IMG/VR virus record: IMGVR_UViG_3300020057_000029
Span: 1 to 64,000 of that record
Source: a virus
DNA length: 64,000 nucleotides
Direction: 5' to 3' (one strand)
In this document: one piece after another, positions 63,267 through 64,000 of the stretch
Layout: each line of letters begins with the position of its first letter
Numbering within the stretch: the first letter of the stretch is position 1
The notes under the pieces: generated by a model
What the model was told of the DNA's origin: nothing
The model's database searches: none
What the model saw: only the letters and a program-made list of their open reading frames with translations
Made by a program: the position numbers and the translations under genes

Positions 63267-63718
63267 CTTTTCCCCCCTCGCTTCTTAGCCCGTTGCATAT
63301 CAGCCATCATAGCAGCAATAAGACCACCAGGCACAGCCTCTTGTTTATGTATCAAATCCTTGAGCTCATTGCGTAGGCTTTCGTCTGGAATCTTATCGGA
63401 AAATCCATACAGGGCAACAAAAATGTGGACAAAGGTGTTACAAAGCGCCTCGCCTTGGGCCGTCAAATTGGCCTTAACAGCGCGTGTAGCCTTGTTCTTT
63501 ACGCGAGCAGCTACTTTATAGATGCTTTCGGACTCATCTTGACCTTTTTCCCACGCGACAGCTTCGTCTTCAGTTTTTGGGATAGGCTTTTTAACTTCTT
63601 CTTCATGTTTTTCCCCAAAGTGCTTAGCGACTTCATTAGCCGACATTGTTTCGCCTTGACTGTTTTCTTCTTGGTTAAGTTTTGCTTCTTCATATGCTTT
63701 GCTCCAATTGTTGTTCAT
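63263..63718 (-). CDS. Hypothetical protein, 151 aa
   Basis: Starts at 63718 with a weak site; overlaps the aminotransferase start as ATGA. The N-terminal 75 residues are acidic and probably disordered (EAKLNQEENSQGETMSANEV), the middle is helical, and the C-terminus is basic (MADMQRAKKRGGKR). No family is recognised. The tight coupling to the aminotransferase suggests a linked role. Confidence 0.66.
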   Translation of the reverse strand: MNNNWSKAYEEAKLNQEENSQGETMSANEVAKHFGEKHEEEVKKPIPKTEDEAVAWEKGQDESESIYKVAARVKNKATRAVKANLTAQGEALCNTFVHIFVALYGFSDKIPDESLRNELKDLIHKQEAVPGGLIAAMMADMQRAKKRGGKR

Positions 63719-63753
63719 TTGTTGTTCTTTCAGGAATATTTAAACCGTTGCTT

Positions 63754-63960
63754 CTATTTATCATATACTTTCCAAGAAAGAATGTCTTGTCTTTTTATTT
63801 CTATTGTTTCGATAATTCCTAAAGGGAAGGACGAAACAGTACCCACGTTCCACCAAGCTACTCTTGCCTTAACCCTTTTAATATCAAAGTATTGTACTTT
63901 TAGAACTTCAATAAACACGTCAGTACAGTTTGCGTGCTTGTACTTATTATTTGCTTTCAC
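63754..63960 (-). CDS. Small hypothetical protein, 68 aa
   Basis: GTG start at 63960 with AGGA nine bases upstream. Beta-rich and basic (VFIEVLKVQYFDIKRVKARV; ETIEIKRQDILSWKVYDK). Its start overlaps the end of a gene that enters from the window edge. No family is recognised. Confidence 0.58.
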   Translation of the reverse strand: MKANNKYKHANCTDVFIEVLKVQYFDIKRVKARVAWWNVGTVSSFPLGIIETIEIKRQDILSWKVYDK

Positions 63961-64000
63961 GTTGTTTTCCTATCATCTCTATAGCGTCCATGGCTGCGAG
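63947..64000 (-). CDS. C-terminal end of a gene entering from beyond the window
   Basis: A minus-strand frame enters at the edge and reads LAAMDAIEMIGKQRESK before its stop at 63947. It contains the ribosome site of the 63960 gene and overlaps it by 14 bases, in the style seen elsewhere. Only 17 codons are visible, so the identity is unknown. Confidence 0.35.
   Translation of the reverse strand, partial: LAAMDAIEMIGKQRESK

Overview
The window is part of a tailed double-stranded DNA phage genome, most likely a large myovirus-like (contractile-tail) phage. It carries a tape measure gene followed by hub, spike, LysM/gp25-like, baseplate J-like and fibre genes in one order on the plus strand. 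Two predicted lipoproteins with clear lipoboxes (21109-21252 and 30429-31007) and a probable third overlapping one (19470-19661) suggest a Gram-negative host. No capsid, terminase, portal, sheath or DNA polymerase gene lies in the window, so these must be elsewhere. I saw no tRNA gene and no CRISPR array. Layout: (1) 1-8640, minus strand: about twenty small accessory genes in short operons, including three paralogous pentapeptide-repeat proteins. The operons are separated by seven copies of a 60-130 bp intergenic repeat that mostly contains the dyad GCATTGACAATGC. (2) 8641-9537: a gene-poor divergent region with short repeats, several hairpins and a decayed Cys-rich zinc-finger gene. (3) 9538-20985, plus strand: tightly overlapping nucleotide-metabolism and RNA/protein-processing genes. 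These include an HNH endonuclease, a histidine phosphatase, a B12-type (class II) ribonucleotide reductase, a T4 Rnl1-like and an Rnl2-like RNA ligase, peptide deformylase, ThyX, an Rrf2-like regulator and many very small membrane proteins. (4) 21109-22208, minus strand: a small operon with a lipoprotein, dUTPase and a membrane/zinc protein. (5) 22342-42303, plus strand: tail and baseplate module, opened by a 37-codon GIY-YIG endonuclease remnant fused head-on to the tape measure gene. It is interrupted by an inverted two-gene insert carrying a lipoprotein zinc peptidase, and it contains a CPBP-like intramembrane protease. (6) 42311-43571, minus strand: lytic transglycosylase, calcineurin-like phosphoesterase and a small protein. 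(7) 43659-60904: fibre region with a collagen-like fibre, a second large fibre, small proteins sharing an NPQFQ beta domain, and three tandem Kelch-repeat proteins of 811-1083 residues that share near-identical linker segments. (8) 61015-61884: a coiled-coil protein preceded by a nested stem-loop leader and an 8-codon upstream ORF. (9) 62038-64000, minus strand: a PLP-dependent aminotransferase with small neighbours. How the genes work together: ribonucleotide reductase, ThyX and dUTPase supply thymidine nucleotides; the RNA ligases may repair host-cleaved RNA; the hub, spike and J-like genes build a baseplate, with the fibre block setting host range; the transglycosylase and possibly the lipoproteins act on the envelope. 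Starts were chosen by Shine-Dalgarno sequences and by the recurrent ATGA, GTGA and TAATG stop/start overlaps. All function calls come from motifs read by eye; no database search was possible.
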